Origin: Talpa occidentalis | Lineage: Eukaryota > Chordata > Mammalia > Eulipotyphla > Talpidae | Assembly: GCF_014898055.3 (NCBI RefSeq) | Contig: NW_023603184.1 | Coordinates: 115,930,615 to 115,994,614 of the forward strand | DNA length: 64,000 bases | Reading direction: 5' to 3' | In this document: positions 23,944 to 37,789 of the stretch, one piece after another | How positions within the stretch are numbered: position 1 is the stretch's first letter | How the letters are laid out: every line of letters begins with the position of its first letter | Position numbers and translations under genes: made by a program | The notes under the pieces: model-generated | The model's input: the letters and a program-made list of their open reading frames with translations, nothing else | Database searches by the model: none | Told to the model about the DNA's origin: nothing

Positions 23944-26693
23944 CTATATGCAAATGGTTTATTTCACCTGAGTTCGCCTAGTATACCCTAAATTTCTACC
24001 CACCCAATGCGAAGCCCTCGACTTGAGACACAAAGCAAAATTTCTCTCCTAAAATCCCTAATACTCATTAGCAGAGAACGATGAAGCTACTCCTGTTTGG
24101 TTGTCAGGGTGTTCTTTGCCAGTACGTGAATGCAGCCTGGGTCTCCAATGTGGCCACCTCCATCCTCATCAGTTTCTGTTTCTGTAGATGGAGGGTCTCC
24201 TCTGCCTGCCATCAACAAGGTACAGCCATACCTAGTCATCCAACTGGGGGCAAATTTCCCTCCAGCTCTGTCTCTAAGAACAATCACACCTCACCAATGC
24301 AGACGTTACTTTTTATTTAAGACAACACAGTCCAAATTCACATTGAAGAAAGGTTGTTTCACCCTTGGTTTCCACGTGTTTTCTTTTATCCACTTCAAAA
24401 TAAAAGGAACCCTTCCCTTTTTTGGTTTTGTTTTGTTTGCTGTGCAGAACTTTTAGAAACACTTGTTTCTTCACTGGACTCAGCTTGAAGACTTGAGCCA
24501 CCATTCCAGCTGTCCAACAGGGGTGTGATCAGATTTTTTTAGATTCCAAGTCTTCCCTTGATAGGAATGGGACAAGGAGGGGGATATTCTAATCTAGCTC
24601 AACTTTCCATATAGAGATTATAATGTCATCATATAACCTCGCCATCATAATTTATGTTTAGGAGTGGACTTTAAGGAATATACAAGTGAGACCATCTGAA
24701 TTTTAGGAGTATAGAAGCTAATGGGTGATATAAGCATGTCAGCAGCTAGTCATGGAATGCAAAATAAGATAACTACCTAGTAGGTTGCAAGTAAGGATGT
24801 AAGGGTGTTGATTTTAATTGGAGACAGTTGATTTTAAGCAGAAAGCATTTCATTGAATATGCTTCAGAGTGAGTAGGTTTTGAGAATTCTACCATTTGAA
24901 CCACCTATCTGTGATGTGAGTATGGATTTGTTAGGGGAACAACAACATTAAGGTCAGATGAATCCCATACCTATAGTGCTAAACGGTATGACATTGTTGG
25001 GGGTATGGGTAAATAATCAAACTATGAATTTCTAACTTAATTCTACAAGCAACAAAAATGCATTTCCAATTGTTGAGAAGAATATTTTCATTCAACTTTT
25101 GGTTCAGAAACAACTCTATGTCAATGAGAAGACTGGATTGGAAAGAGATATATTAGAGACTTGATTGGGTTGGTGAACTTTGCTTAGACACATCATGACT
25201 CTTTTAGGCCATCTGTTGCAAGAAGATATTCTTTTTACCATGTCTTATGCCTTGGAGGGTCTTCTCGGTTGTTTGAGGCCTGCGTCTCCCTGGATTACTC
25301 CTAGTAATCCAGAGAAGATCCAAGTCCGAGCATTGTATTATACTAGAATTATCCTTGAAAGTACATAATAGAAATAGAGGTAACTTTATGGAAAGAAAAG
25401 GAAAACCATGAAAGCAAATGAAAAATGAGCTTATAGCACTTTAATATTTAACTTTATTATTCATGATGGTTATTATGTATGTTTGAAGATCCATAAAATT
25501 GATTTTCTACCCACTGGGGAATAAATGGGCTATTTAAAACCATAGGCCCACAAACAAATCCCCTGAGGTGCATGAGAGCACATTTGCCTCCTGATAATGG
25601 CCCACAATTAGAGCAGATTCTTTCAGATACATAAATTAAAGCCATAAAATGAGATAACCATAAATAGCACTGCTTGTTCACACTGAAGGAATTGAGCTGT
25701 AAACTACAAATTCTTGCTCAAAATACCTTGACTCTGTAGTTGCAAGCCTGAGCATAGGTTATGGAATCTCCAGATGAGAAGAAATCTTAGTCTTTTCTTC
25801 CAAGCTAGACTGGATCAACTCTCCTAGAGGGATACAAATCTGTCTTGCTGTGATCCTTCCAGTGCTATCTATAGATTAGGTTGAACAAGAAATGAGACTG
25901 CTTGTGGCTGTCCTTTATTTCCTGGTCACTTATGCAATATCCCTCCCTGAGGAGGTGAGGACTTGGCAGCATGTACAGATCTCGTATGTTGTGAGCAATC
26001 TCAGGGATAAGGAATCTCTTTATCTGTGTTTGGGGTGATGAAGGTCTGGTGGTCATACCTGACTCCTCTATTCTGAATTATTTTCTGAGATTCTACGTCT
26101 GAAATTAGGATGCTAGTTTGAGGGTCTTGGGGCAAACTAAGGGCCAAGGTATGGAACCTAAATAGGGCAGTGTCCAAATCAGACGGTCTGGGTTCCTTTC
26201 CAAGATTTAGAATGAGGTGGACCATATCTCCACCTACAGGTATTAAATACAGACACTTCCTTGTCAGGGCAAGTTTTCTTCATAGGAATCACTTGAAAGA
26301 CAATTGACTAATTAGGGAACATGTTTTGCATAACACATATTTCTTTTAATTATAATAATTACAGTCAAGAACTAGCACTAAAATAAGAAAAATTAAAATT
26401 CTGAGTCTCAAACAGGCTAGGAATTCATTGCTATTTTGTGTGGTTGGCTGCTCATTTAACTCTGCCTTCTTCTGTTTATCTCTTTGGCCAACTTTGTGTT
26501 TTGTTTATAATAACAATGAAGGTGATAAAAAATTGTGCATGAAAGATACTCTAGATCCTAACTCCATCTCCTATGGGAACAATTATATTTATAACAATGT
26601 TTTATGATAACATGAGTTTTTTCATAAAAGAACAGTTTTTGTGCCATGGCAGAATAGACATTTCCATTTATTTGCTTTAAATTTAATGCTGTT
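23944..26693. other. Intergenic block, nothing assignable
   Basis: No repeat with clear borders and no coding exon recognised. Short frames of 60-108 codons lack splice signals or family resemblance. Confidence 0.4.
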
Positions 26694-26975
26694 GGGCCTC
26701 CCTGGTGGCGCAAGGGGTTAAGACACAACCTATGAAGCTAGCTGCAGCCTCTGCAGCATGAGTTTGAGCCCCGGTCAGGGAGCTACCCACATGGTGCAGC
26801 AGACCTCTCCTGACTCTCCCGCTGCTCCCCTCAGCAGTGTATTTCAGTCAGTCTGCCTGTTCTGTTCCCCACTCTGTCTCTGGTAAATCCTCTCACCAGC
26901 CACACACCCCCCACCTCTGGCCTGTACCCCAGTTCTTGTATACATAAATAAATAAATATTTAAAAATAAATAAAT
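26694..26975 (+). repeat. tRNA-derived SINE with perfect target-site duplication
   Basis: Full-length copy from gggcctccctggtggcgca to an (AAAT)n tail. The 15-bp repeat aaatttaatgctgtt flanks it at 26679-26693 and 26976-26990. Confidence 0.92.
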
Positions 26976-27794
26976 AAATTTAATGCTGTTCATTTCAAAA
27001 TTGTAGAATTGACAAAAGTGTATCTGGACTGTTCAAATCCAGTTCAGAGGAAACCTGCCCATTTCTCAGTCAGAATGAGGAAGAGCCTCCTTTGCCTTTT
27101 CATCTGATGCCCTAGAGAAGCCAATCTTTACAACATTAAAGATTTAACTATACTGAATTTGGGGTTCCCAGAAGAAATACTTTCACCAATCTCATGTGAA
27201 AATTCTATTTCCTGCAATGTTGTGTTTTTGCAGCCTAACTTAGTATGTATTCCTTTGAGAAATATATCAATACAATTGTGATAGCTTGAATATTTGATGA
27301 GAAAGTATAGTTTACAACTCTGCTTAGTACATACTTAAAGTTTTATATTGGTAAACTGTGCTAGAAAATTAGAAGAATGATAGATTTTTATCTCAGAATC
27401 TCAACTACAATGAACTATATTTCAGATATTATATGACACCATTGGTGCTTTTATATATATTTCTTTCTACCAAGTGCAAGGCTTGCAAGATTAACCTGTC
27501 AGTAATGAAATGTAACACATATTGGCTGAGCAAAGATTTCAAATTGCTCTGACCTACTGCCAAATCAAGAAAAAATTATGGGAGAAATAGCTTTTTTTCC
27601 AACTTTTTTACAGGTCTTACGAGAACATCTTTTTATTTATTTATTTCTTAAATTCTTCCACACTTTCTTTAGGATCCTCAAAATGAAACCCGGTAAATGA
27701 ATCTAATCATTCCCTGTAAATTGAAATTCAGTATTTCTGTTGACTCAGTATCTCCCAGTATCTCCCATTTATATCTTACAGCTGGCTGATTTTT

Positions 27795-28541
27795 AAAAAA
27801 GATTTATTTATTAATGCAAACAAGAACTGGGGTACAGGTCAGAGGCACGGAGGGTGAGAGGATTCACCAGAGAAAGAGCGGGGAACAGAAAAGGCAGATT
27901 GACTGAAATACACTGCTGAGGGTGTTGTAGAGCAACCCCGATACAAAACGGGGTGCCTGACTGTGGGTCCTCACCCGCGCGCTTAAAAGGACTTATCAAT
28001 GCTCTACTGCAGGCACACACGAAATGTTCATAAAAGGTTTATTTACAAGGGAAGGGGAAATGAGGAAATGTACAGCTCAGGGAGAAAAGAGGGAGACAAA
28101 GTTTTAAATGAGTCCTACCCAATCCGCCAATCAGGAATCCCAAAATGGCACTCTGAGAGCTGGCCGCCAGCCAGGAGCCGTGAAGCCAGGAGGCGAGCGA
28201 TAGCCAGTGCCCCAAGGCCCACGTGTTTGGTTTTTATATCCAACCTGGCTGCCCAACTCCACCCTCAGGTCCCAGCCACTTTCCCTTTGGTGGTGATGGG
28301 ATTTGTCTTTCCCAATGTCTTGATGGCTTTAGTCTGGAGTGGGGGTGGGGTCCACAAAGCCTGTATGGGATTAGCTCAGGACATCCTTTCCCCCTAACAA
28401 GGGGAACAGCAGGCAAGACAGGTGAGGTCCGCTGCACCATGTGGGCAGCTCCCTGGCCAGCTAGGGATCGAACTCATGCTGCAGAGGCTGCAGATAGCCT
28501 CAGAGTGCTGTGCTCAACCCCTTGTGCCACCAGGGAGGTCC
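27795..28541 (-). repeat. tRNA-derived SINE split by a solo LTR
   Basis: The two halves (27795-27922 and 28400-28541) join into one reverse-orientation SINE. The outer target duplication agctggctgattttt (27780-27794) / agctgtctgattttg (28542-28556) confirms a single original insertion. The LTR between them is listed separately and must be younger. Confidence 0.88.
27923..28399 (-). mobile_element. Solo LTR (endogenous retrovirus type, 477 bp) inside a SINE
   Basis: Read on the minus strand it starts TGTTAGGGGGAAAGG, has AATAAACC as poly(A) signal near the CTTGTAAATAAACC segment, and ends GGGGTTGCTCTACAACA, giving the TG...CA termini of an LTR. Its flanks are aggg at 27919-27922 and aggg at 28400-28403, a 4-bp target duplication of the kind gamma-type (class I) elements make. 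No internal genes remain; it arose by LTR-LTR recombination. The class is an inference. Confidence 0.82.
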
Positions 28542-28880
28542 AGCTGTCTGATTTTGAGTCTAGTGAGAAGACACTTCCTGGGTGGCAGACTGCCACCTTT
28601 CCATTGTGTTTGTGCCCACAAACATGTTTCCTTGAAACATGCACAGGGAAAGAGAACTCTCTTCCTCCCTTATGTCAGGGTACTAGTCTTACCATGAGTG
28701 CTTTATCCTCATAACATCACCTAAACCTAATTGGCTTTCAAAGGCCCCATCTTCAAATACCCTCAGTTAGGAATTAGGGCTTCAAGATAGCCACAAACAA
28801 CACATAAACCATCATTAAACACAGAGTCAATCTCCTCCAGTATCCTCTAAGCAGAATCCCAAATGTTCAGTCATGTAAAA

Positions 28881-29150
28881 TGGTGGTGCAAGGGGTTAAG
28901 CACAGCACTGTGAAGCTGTTCGCAGCCTCAGCAGCACAAGTTCAATCCCTGGCCGGCCAGGGAGCTACCCACATGGCACAGCAGACCTCTCCTGCTGCGT
29001 CCCCTGCTCCCTTCACCAGCATATTTCAGCCAATCTGCCTTTTCTGTTCCCCACTCTGTCTCTGGTGAATCCTCTCAGCCCCTACACCTCTGGCTCGTAC
29101 CCCAGTTTTTGTATGCATAAATAAATAAATCTTTAAAAAAATAAAATAAA
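28881..29150 (+). repeat. tRNA-derived SINE, slightly 5'-truncated
   Basis: It begins within the head at tggtggtgcaaggggttaag and ends in ataaataaatctttaaaaaa. About 350 bp downstream of the split SINE. Confidence 0.87.
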
Positions 29151-30858
29151 ATGAGGGCAAGTATCATTGCAAGGTTAGTAAGTGACGTGGTGATAGAAGG
29201 CAGTCACTAGTCACATCACATCCAAACTTGAGCTGTCACAAGGCATCTTCTATCTCTATTTGATGGGGCCTTTTATAAGGATGTTGTGAGAATCAGATCT
29301 GAGCTGGTAAGGACAACACCGCTCAGCTTCCTTTGTTGGATATTATTACAGTCATTTTCACTGAGACTTTAAGACGAACAGGTTTAATTTTCAAAGCCAG
29401 TTCTAACTGATTAGTAGTGGCCACCTGGAACAGTGTACTGAGAATGTAGAAGATAAGTCTTGACTTGGGTATCCACAGAGTGATTGTTTATTACTGTCTG
29501 AAGTGATTGTGGGAAGGAAGTATGGAGGTGTGAATACTGCCCCAAGTTTTAGGGATGTTCATTTTATTACTAATAAAGACAGTCGTGGAGACTCTTCCAG
29601 AGAATCAAAGGAAGAAAGTTGCCTAAAATCATCACAAAAGAGAATCGGAGAGCGAACACAGCTGGTGTCCTGAGTCAGGAGGAACTTTATTATGGACTTA
29701 GAGTAAGCCAATCACCGATGTCCAGAAAATTAATGAGAACTAGGTTCTCTCTCCAACAGAAAATTAGTAGGTAGTTCAAGAAGGGGTTGAAACAGAATGC
29801 CTGCTGTCCACCGTGGTGATTGATAAGAATAGACAAGCTTGTGGAATAAACACCCATCATCAGTGCTGCACAGCTGTGGGTAGGATGAAGCCAAGAAGCT
29901 GAACTGCACCTAAAGCAGTAGTTCTCAGCATTGGCTACATTGTAGGTTCAATTGGGAAGTTTTACAATCATATCCCTGCTGGGGATTACCCCTGGATAAA
30001 TTAAATCATTATCTTCTAGAGAGCCAGCCCAAGTATTTCAGTTGAAACGTTCCCAGGAGACAGTGGGTCACTGGCCTAAGGAAGAAAAACAGTATATTGG
30101 GATCCCAGTTAGTGCAGAGGGTCAGCAAGCTATTCCTGAGGAGAAGGAGCAGAAATGGGTCATTGTGAAAGATTGGGAGAAGTTCACCACCGTCACCTCC
30201 AACTAGCCCATCTTGGGTTACATCTGAAAGCTTTGAAGCCTAAAAGGAGGACTTCATTCAATACTTTCCCTACCAAGTCTGGAGTTGAATGGAGAGGTGG
30301 GCAGACAGTAGGAACAGAGGGAAGAAAGGGAAATGGAAAAAGGAAACATGGAGAAATCATAAGGAAGGCAAGAGCTCTCTGTTTTTAAATGTTTTAAAAA
30401 CACTACTTAGGGTATGGATACATGAGACATCAGGAGAAGGGTTGGAGAGGCTAAGCTTGGAGAAAAGAAGTCATCAAGACCATAATAATGGTATACAAAT
30501 TTTCACAGGAAAGCCACAATTGTCCTATTTTCAGATAAACCTACCAGGTGCCAAATTCAGAGCAAATAATATCCAAAACTCGGCCTGTCAAAGGAATTAG
30601 ACTTCTTCACTGTGGCTCCAGAGGCAGAATTAGGAATAGGGAATTTAAAGTCCCAACAATGCAAAATCAAACTCAACCATAAGAATGTCCTATGAAGAAA
30701 AGTTTGCAAGGGTGGGAGGGCTTCAGAGTCTAAAGCACCGTGTCAAATTCTGGATCAACCACTGTTGGCTGCATCATTTTGAAAATGTTAAACTCTCTGA
30801 GTCACTATTTCCTCACCAACAAAATATAGTGTTTTGAAGATCAATGAGATTATATATA

Positions 30859-30860
<2 letters not shown>

Positions 30861-30893
<33 letters not shown>
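30861..30893. repeat. (AT)n microsatellite
   Basis: About 16 alternating units between catata and tgaagaac. Confidence 0.95.
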
Positions 30894-30896
<3 letters not shown>

Positions 30897-31339
30897 GAAC
30901 CTGATAAAGTGTTTAGTGTTAAGTAGTGAAAACACAATATTCATGGGAAGTTTTCCTATTGTTCTAGAATTAACAACTAGGATCAAACGTAAAAGCAAAG
31001 AAGTGTCAAGGACCAAACAATAAATAATAAATGAAAAAGGATCAGGCATTCCTTTCAGGCTGTATCAGAACTGATTGCACTTGCTCTGTATCCCCAGTTG
31101 TCATCTCCACCACCTGCTTCCAGCTCATATAAGTAGACAGGAGCCAAAAGGAGAGAATTTCCAGAAGTCATCTGCATCTTTGGGGGGCTGCCCTGTGATG
31201 AGACGCCTTTTCTGTTCCCTCACTTTCCCCTTGGGTGTTTGCTTGTATGGGCTGTTCACTGTAAAATTTGATAAGGAAAAAAGAAGTGAAAGGCAGAGCT
31301 GAGAGCAGGGGTAAGAGTACAGCAGCTTCCATGCCCCAC

Positions 31340-31890
31340 ATTTAGCACTTAATGATGGATACATGGTTTTATTATGGAGCAAAGAGATGCTGTGTGAAAA
31401 GGCTCAGGCGTGAAACTATCTCCCCAGTATCCCACCCAGGAGAAACAACTGCCAGGCAAGAGGACTCTGGTAACAGATGTCATCCCAGAATGAAGAAGAA
31501 CTGGTTGAAGCAAAATAAAGTGTTTATTCTGAGTGGGGATGGGGATGTATTATGACTGCAGTTCAGGGAACAGAGACTCAAGAAGTGTTTCAGTTGTGTG
31601 GTGCCTGAGGTGGGGAGCCCTTACATACATTAAAGGTGGGCAGCTTCACAATGGGGTTGACTTTATGCAAATCAGGTTTTTGGTCTGCAGTTTTGATCAG
31701 CAGGAAGTCCATCAAGTATGATTGACAGAATTTCTGCCTGGGTGGTCTGTGCAGCTGACTTTGTTTCAACTCCTTGCTGCATGTGAACATGTCTGAACCT
31801 GCCTGGATGTGCCTGGATGTGCCTGGATGTGCCTGGACATGCCAGGATGTGTCTGGATGTGCCTGTGCCTGACCCTCAATAGCTCCCCAC
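31340..31890 (-). mobile_element. Possible old LTR
   Basis: On the minus strand the stretch carries AATAAACACTTTATTTTGC as poly(A)-like signal and a GC-richer upstream part; the minisatellite at 31801-31865 lies near its 5' end. Ends are unclear and the family is not identified. Confidence 0.35.
31801..31865. repeat. 10-bp tandem repeat (minisatellite)
   Basis: The unit gcctggatgt occurs in exact register three times, followed by three one- or two-base variants and a partial unit. Confidence 0.92.
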
Positions 31891-33104
31891 TCAGTTTTAG
31901 TTACCCAGACTCAAACAACTCAAAAAATTTTCGTATCTCTTGTCACAATAAGCAATATATTGAATCTCCAAGGGTAGGAGCAGATGGTGAAGTGGAAGGC
32001 CCCCTTTAGGACCTCTGGAAAATTCATGTGAGTATCAGTAAGGGGTCCAGACTGGGATGTCTGTCACAGACAGGAGCCAAATGCCAGCCAGCACTGGTCA
32101 GAGAGGCCTTCAACAACCCATGCAGTTAAGCAACACTCTCTGGCTCTCCTGGCTCTCTTCCCACAAACAAGAGGAGTCTCCACAGAGAGGAGGGGTCTAG
32201 GCAGTAGAGGAGGGTGTCCTGGAGCACATACACCCCTCTGCACTCCAAGTCCTTCTGGCGGGCATCAGCCAGGACCAGGACGGGGCGAGGGATTGCGGTC
32301 ATTGCATTGAAGCAAGATTGAAGTTTTTAATCAGACTAGACTGGATTCGACTTTTTACCCCTGAAAGCGACAGGAACCTTAGAAATTTGCTCTAGATGTT
32401 AAGGCACACAACAAAGATTGTGAATATTACAGAGTTGGAGAAACCGATTGTCAAAAAATAAAATAATTTCACGTTTGACCCTCTTATGAACTAGGATCGT
32501 TTGATAAACCAGATGTGGTAGCTACTATTTTCTTTAACAACAAAGTGGCAACAGCAAGACTGAATGATACAGCTTTGGGGAAATGCAGTGGTGATGAATC
32601 ACTGTGTGATTATGCGGGTGGGGTTTCCCCTGAAGGCACTGGAACCGCTCACTGCCAGCTGTCCTCAGACGAGGTCAGAGGTGGGACAGGAAATCAAACT
32701 CTGGGACCAGAATCAGTTTGACTAGGTCTCCTAGGAAGGATGTCTCCCAAGGCCCTGAGGAGCCCCCAGCACAAGGGCCACAAGGAATGACATGCTTCTT
32801 CCTGGAGGGAACTGACTTATGTCCAGACTCTCACCCAGTCTCCAATGTCCTAAAGGGAATTAAGAAGAAATGTCATAACCATGCTTGGGGCAAAGCTGTA
32901 CAGAGGAGGAAATTTTTGTCCTGAGGCTACAGTGGTGGTGACAGCAGACAACCTTGGGCATTAACAGAGAGCTTAACCCAGGAGAGGCCGTCACAACTGC
33001 TGTTTGCCTTGGGGTTATTGATATGGGCAGATAGGGGTAGATGGAGGTACTGGAGGCACTGGCTCCTGAGTATACACTACAGGGGACCTTGAGTGAGTCT
33101 GAAG

Positions 33105-33376
33105 TTTTTTTTTTAAGATTTATTTATTTATGTATACAAGAACTGGGGTGTAGGCCAGAGGTGGGGGGGGTGAGAGGATTCAGCAGAGACAGGGTGGGGA
33201 GCAGAACAGGTGGATTGACTGAAATGCACTGCTGAGGGGAGCTGTGGGCGAGACAGGAGAGGTCTGCCCTGCCATGTGGGTTAGCTCCCTGGCCGGGTAT
33301 CAAACTCATGTTGCTGTGGCTGGCGATCAATCGCTTGATAGCGCTGTGTCTTTAACCCCTGTGCCACCAGGGAGGA
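33105..33376 (-). repeat. tRNA-derived SINE, reverse orientation
   Basis: The tail tttttttttaagatttattt is at the left and the reverse head gtgccaccagggagg at the right. It has a short internal deletion near ctggccgggtatcaaactc. Confidence 0.87.
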
Positions 33377-33599
33377 TCTACTCTCAAGATTCTTAAACAT
33401 AACACAGGACACTGAGAGTAGGGAACTAATTTATGTCAAAAAAACTAGTGTGAGTCGAACCATATCGTTTTGAGTTATGCTATAATTAGAATTATCCTGC
33501 AATGAACCAAGCTCCTTGTCACTACAAGAGTTCAAAGAATAGTCTCCTTTTAGGGAGTCTTCTAAGAGTGTTCCTGTGACATTTGTTTATTTGAGATGT

Positions 33600-33770
33600 A
33601 TTTATTTTGCGTTTGCTTGTATATCAAATATGGTGCTAGCTGCTGTACATGCAATTCCTATTAGTAACCCAATTTTAAAGATGAGGAAACTGAGGTTTAG
33701 AAGTGAAATAGGATCTTAACAGAAAAAAGCAGCAGAGATAAGGTGGGACAACAGGTTGTGTGATGCTAAC
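33600..33770 (+). repeat. MIR-type remnant
   Basis: aaagatgaggaaactgaggt is the most conserved MIR phrase; the flanks agree. Confidence 0.6.
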
Positions 33771-35954
33771 CTCTGCTTTGTACTCACACAAAGGTGAATA
33801 TACTAGAATACCCTGGCCTCGTGGGGGACATTGAAACGCTTATAGAATGAATCATGGATACAGATATGCACAAACTGTCATGAGGCTAAGGACCTCATGA
33901 AAGTAGAGTGGAATGAAGTGGATTGTCAGGAGAGGCATCTATAAGGTCATGTCTTAAATAATGTGAAGGAGTCACAAGGAGGGAACACCATGGGGTGACT
34001 GAGAGGAGGCTGCCGTTGTGCACAGAGGGGCCAACACAGAGGTGGTCCAATAAATATTTGTTGAGTAGTTGAATGGCAGCATGTGCAAAGTCACCTAGTC
34101 AAGACACACACAGCTTTGGGGGCAACAGGAGTGGGGAGACTCCCAGCATGGCAGCATGGAATGCAAAGGGCAAGGCAAGACATGCCAGTAAGGCTGCAGA
34201 TATCGTGGAAGTTCTAATGACCAAGAGAAAAAGAAAAGCAGCTGTTGGAGCCAGTGGAAATGTTTGGAGATTGTTTTCCAAGAGTAGATTTGGGAATGTT
34301 AAGATAGCAGACGTAGAGCTCTTCCAAATGATAAGATGTCTGGCTCACTCAGAGGTGTTGGCAGAAACAGGTGGGGAAGTCACCGGAGTTCAAGAACATC
34401 ACAGCATTTTGAGCCTAAGTAGATGATTTACATCTCTAAGAATCTATAATTCTATTAATTACCTGGCTTTTCTTGAAATGAACACGCGTGTAAAATGTTT
34501 TAGTATCATTATACAAAAACTGGTTGCCTAATTAAAAGTTGTTATTTTACTCAGCTTTTACAAATATACTGCCAGGGTGTTACGATCAAAGCCTGTGATT
34601 TTGTAATAGTGCTTAATTAAGCCTTTCAGTTTTGTGATGTGTGGACGGAGAGTTTATTTGTGACTAACACCCCATAACTGGTGCAATGAAAACAGGCAGG
34701 TCCAGTTCATTGGTTTGCATGCAACTGATCAAACTTATATATGTATCACCCCAAAAAACAAATTATCTACCTAGCTTTAAGTACACAGGCAAGAAGCTGA
34801 GCTAGGGATTTTACGGGGATGATAAGCAAGATGAAAATGCATACATTTTACAAAAATGAAAAATGATGTAAAAAATATATAAAATAAAAATAAAAATTTA
34901 ACAAATTAAAAAAAAAAAGACTCTGAAAGCCTTACCAGCCACTAGAGGTATCATTAATATTTGTAGAAATCTTGAGAAGTTTCTACCAGTCCTATCCATC
35001 CTCTTCTTAGACTCCTTTCTGATATATGAAGCATAGGTGACAAATAGCAATATAAAAAGACACATATGAACAGGCTGCACAGACAGAACACATCTGGGCA
35101 CTTTAGTTCATTTGAATCTTTGAACAACTGACCTTGTGGAAGTCATAATCTATTACATGAATCTATTACACTCTGCTATTCTTTTGTTCAAAAAAAGCAT
35201 CAAAGATCCCAACAACATCTAAGAAACTTGTTTGAAAGGGTTCATTGCCAAAAGTAATCATTACATCTTGATCTTCTGCTCCTCCCCCCCCCAAAAAAAG
35301 AAGATCACATAGAACTAAAAATAGATCATTGAGTCAAAATAAGAAGGCTAATTTTGATGATTACCAGAGGAGATATGACAGAAATTGGAAGCTGAATTTG
35401 ATAAAGAAATTGGGGACTATCTTTGACAACTGCCTACTGCATCACCATAGCTCCAAGCCTTCTGGGAAAAAGGTTGTTCTAGGCTGTACAGAAACCTCGT
35501 AATTTTCTATATCTTCTGTGGGAAATGCAAAAAGATGGCCCCCAAGGGACACAGTCCTGACATAATTTCAATAATGGGGACAGAACCATTTATTGTGTTG
35601 TGTGTCCTAAAACCACACTCCTCCCCTGCTGGGAAGGTCACACTGATGTTAATTCTCATTTGAGAAAAATGTTCTCAGCCTTGAAAAAAAAAATGGCCTC
35701 AAGTTTCAACTTGTGGTGAATTTTTATGGTTGACTTACAAAGAGTTAAAGACCAAGGGGGAACATGAGAGGTTTAGAATGGAAATGCTGACTGCTTTCTG
35801 ACATTACTGGTGCTGACAAGCATCTATTCGACTTAAATCTCACAGATGCAAACACAAATCTTGCATGTCTGAGTTTCTTGTGGGGTTATCAGTGAGGAAG
35901 ACAACAGATGTGCTGACTTCACTGGAAACTCCCTGGTAGAAAGACCCTTACTAA

Positions 35955-35989
35955 CTTTTTAAAAAAATGGGTCTCCATTTTTTAAAAAA
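35955..35989. repeat. Short inverted repeat (AT-rich hairpin)
   Basis: ctttttaaaaaaatgg and ccattttttaaaaaatg are near-perfect reverse complements around a 4-base gtct loop. No T-run or gene context suggests a function. Confidence 0.7.
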
Positions 35990-37789
35990 TGAACTTTTAA
36001 AAAAAATGAGCCTCGATATCTCTCATTGATGCTGTAATTAATGTGATTCTGGCCAACATGCCATGTGAAAATGAGGAGAAATGAATCTTCTACCTTAACC
36101 GCCTCACCACTTGGGAGGAAGAACCCCCCAGTGCTTACGTGCTTCTCAGATGTCACCCAGTGTTTAAGGGAAGAGCTGGGTCCTGACTAGGGCACAACAC
36201 GGATCTCTACACATGGCCTGGTGTTCCCAAGTGTCTTCTGCCTTTAGACAACAGTTGTTGGAAACTTGGAATGAAAAGCTTCCATTATTTTGCTCTTTCA
36301 GGAAATGATTCATGGTATTTCTAAAACCAACAGAATCTTTCTCATACAGCAGAATGTTTGAATTCCCAAAGCAGGAACTGCTCTTTGCAGACTCTGCAAT
36401 CCCCTTGTTCATTAAGTTTATGTGTGTTAGTCTCTCATTTGATAGTGATTTCTGGACTTCAGCTCCAAATAAAACAAAGCAGATTTTTTAACGTTAATTT
36501 TTTTAATTAAAGTTTTTGTTTGTTTGTTTTTTACCTGGTCTCTCTGAAGTATATCCATGACCCTGGTTCTGTGTTCTGGGAGAGGGATTTGGATTTGACA
36601 GTATTGCAGAGGAAAACTGTGGGGTCAGTGGAAAGAATGCCAGCGATCAAACTCATCAAATCTCACGCCCGCATCTGTTACTTACTGGCAGCAGAACTCT
36701 GGACTTGTTCTGTAACCCCTAAATCTCAATTTCCTTAATAATATTAATTGTAACACTGTCTGCTGAAGCTTACATGAGATCAAAAGACTTAACATTTACA
36801 AAGAGATGTCAAGCAAAATGAAGTTTGAAAATGATTGTGAGTGTAATTGCTTAGAAACTAGGCAATTTCTTTCTCATTTAAAGAATCGGATGCTACCTCT
36901 GTCTGCCAGTGGAGATTCTTTGGTCTTGGGCAAAACATTCCAATGCAGAATTCCTCTAAGAACTGGGGGTACTAATTGGATTTCAGGAGATGTCAGTGCC
37001 TGATCAGTAAAGTTACCCTATGTGGTCTTCTGGAGAAAACTCAGATTTATTCTGAACACCATTAGGTGCTTAGATACTTCAGAAACATTCTGTCCTATAT
37101 ACTTTATATTCCCTTAAAACTTATTCTACTTTCTTTTATATATCCTGTAGCTTGAATTTAGACACTCGCCAAACTTAATTTCAATTATTAGAATTCTAAC
37201 ATCTTCAATGTGGTTGGATCTGATAACAATCGATTTATTTGTACAAACAGCAACACTCAATTCATCATAGCCTCTGAGGGAGATGCCAAGGTTTGCCAGC
37301 CACAAGACAGAAACACTCACTGAGCCAGCTTTCTGGGAGGTTGCCTGCAAAGGGTTCAATTCTTCCTTCTTTAAGAATTGTCCTCAGCTGAGAGGAGTGT
37401 CAGTGCCCAGTCAACGTGGCAGTAGGAAAGCCTGGCTTCCTGGCCTCAGTTGAGGATATTTGTTTTTGAAGAGTCGTTCGGCTCCAGACCTCTTTGTAGG
37501 ACAGGCTGAGGGATTTTTTTGCAACTAACTTCTTGGTTCAACTTTTCCCTTTCTTCTGATCCTGCTTCCCTTCCTTCCATGTAGGTGGTAGTCCTAAGTG
37601 CACACCAATGTGGACAAAAATTAGTATGCAATAACTGCATACAAGTTTGATGTTGGCTGGCCTCGAGGAGCTCAGGTTTCAGTAGGGTTTATCCCATGCC
37701 CAGAAATGATAAGAGCAACTCACTGTGCTTATGTGTTTGTAAAAACAATGTGGTTTATGGTAAACACGTGCTTATCTTCTAGGCATCTG

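Larger units (their letters stand above)
29151..33104. other. Intergenic block with minisatellite and possible LTR
   Basis: Apart from the (AT)n, the decamer repeat and the possible LTR listed separately, there is a MIR-like piece near 30735-30935. No gene was recognised. Confidence 0.4.

Noticed and set aside
30861..30893. Alternating AT run as a possible replication origin or promoter
   Set aside because: Plain microsatellite with no supporting context.
34073..34426. 117-codon frame starting MAACAKSPSQ
   Set aside because: The surrounding sequence looks like a decayed interspersed repeat and no domain is recognisable.
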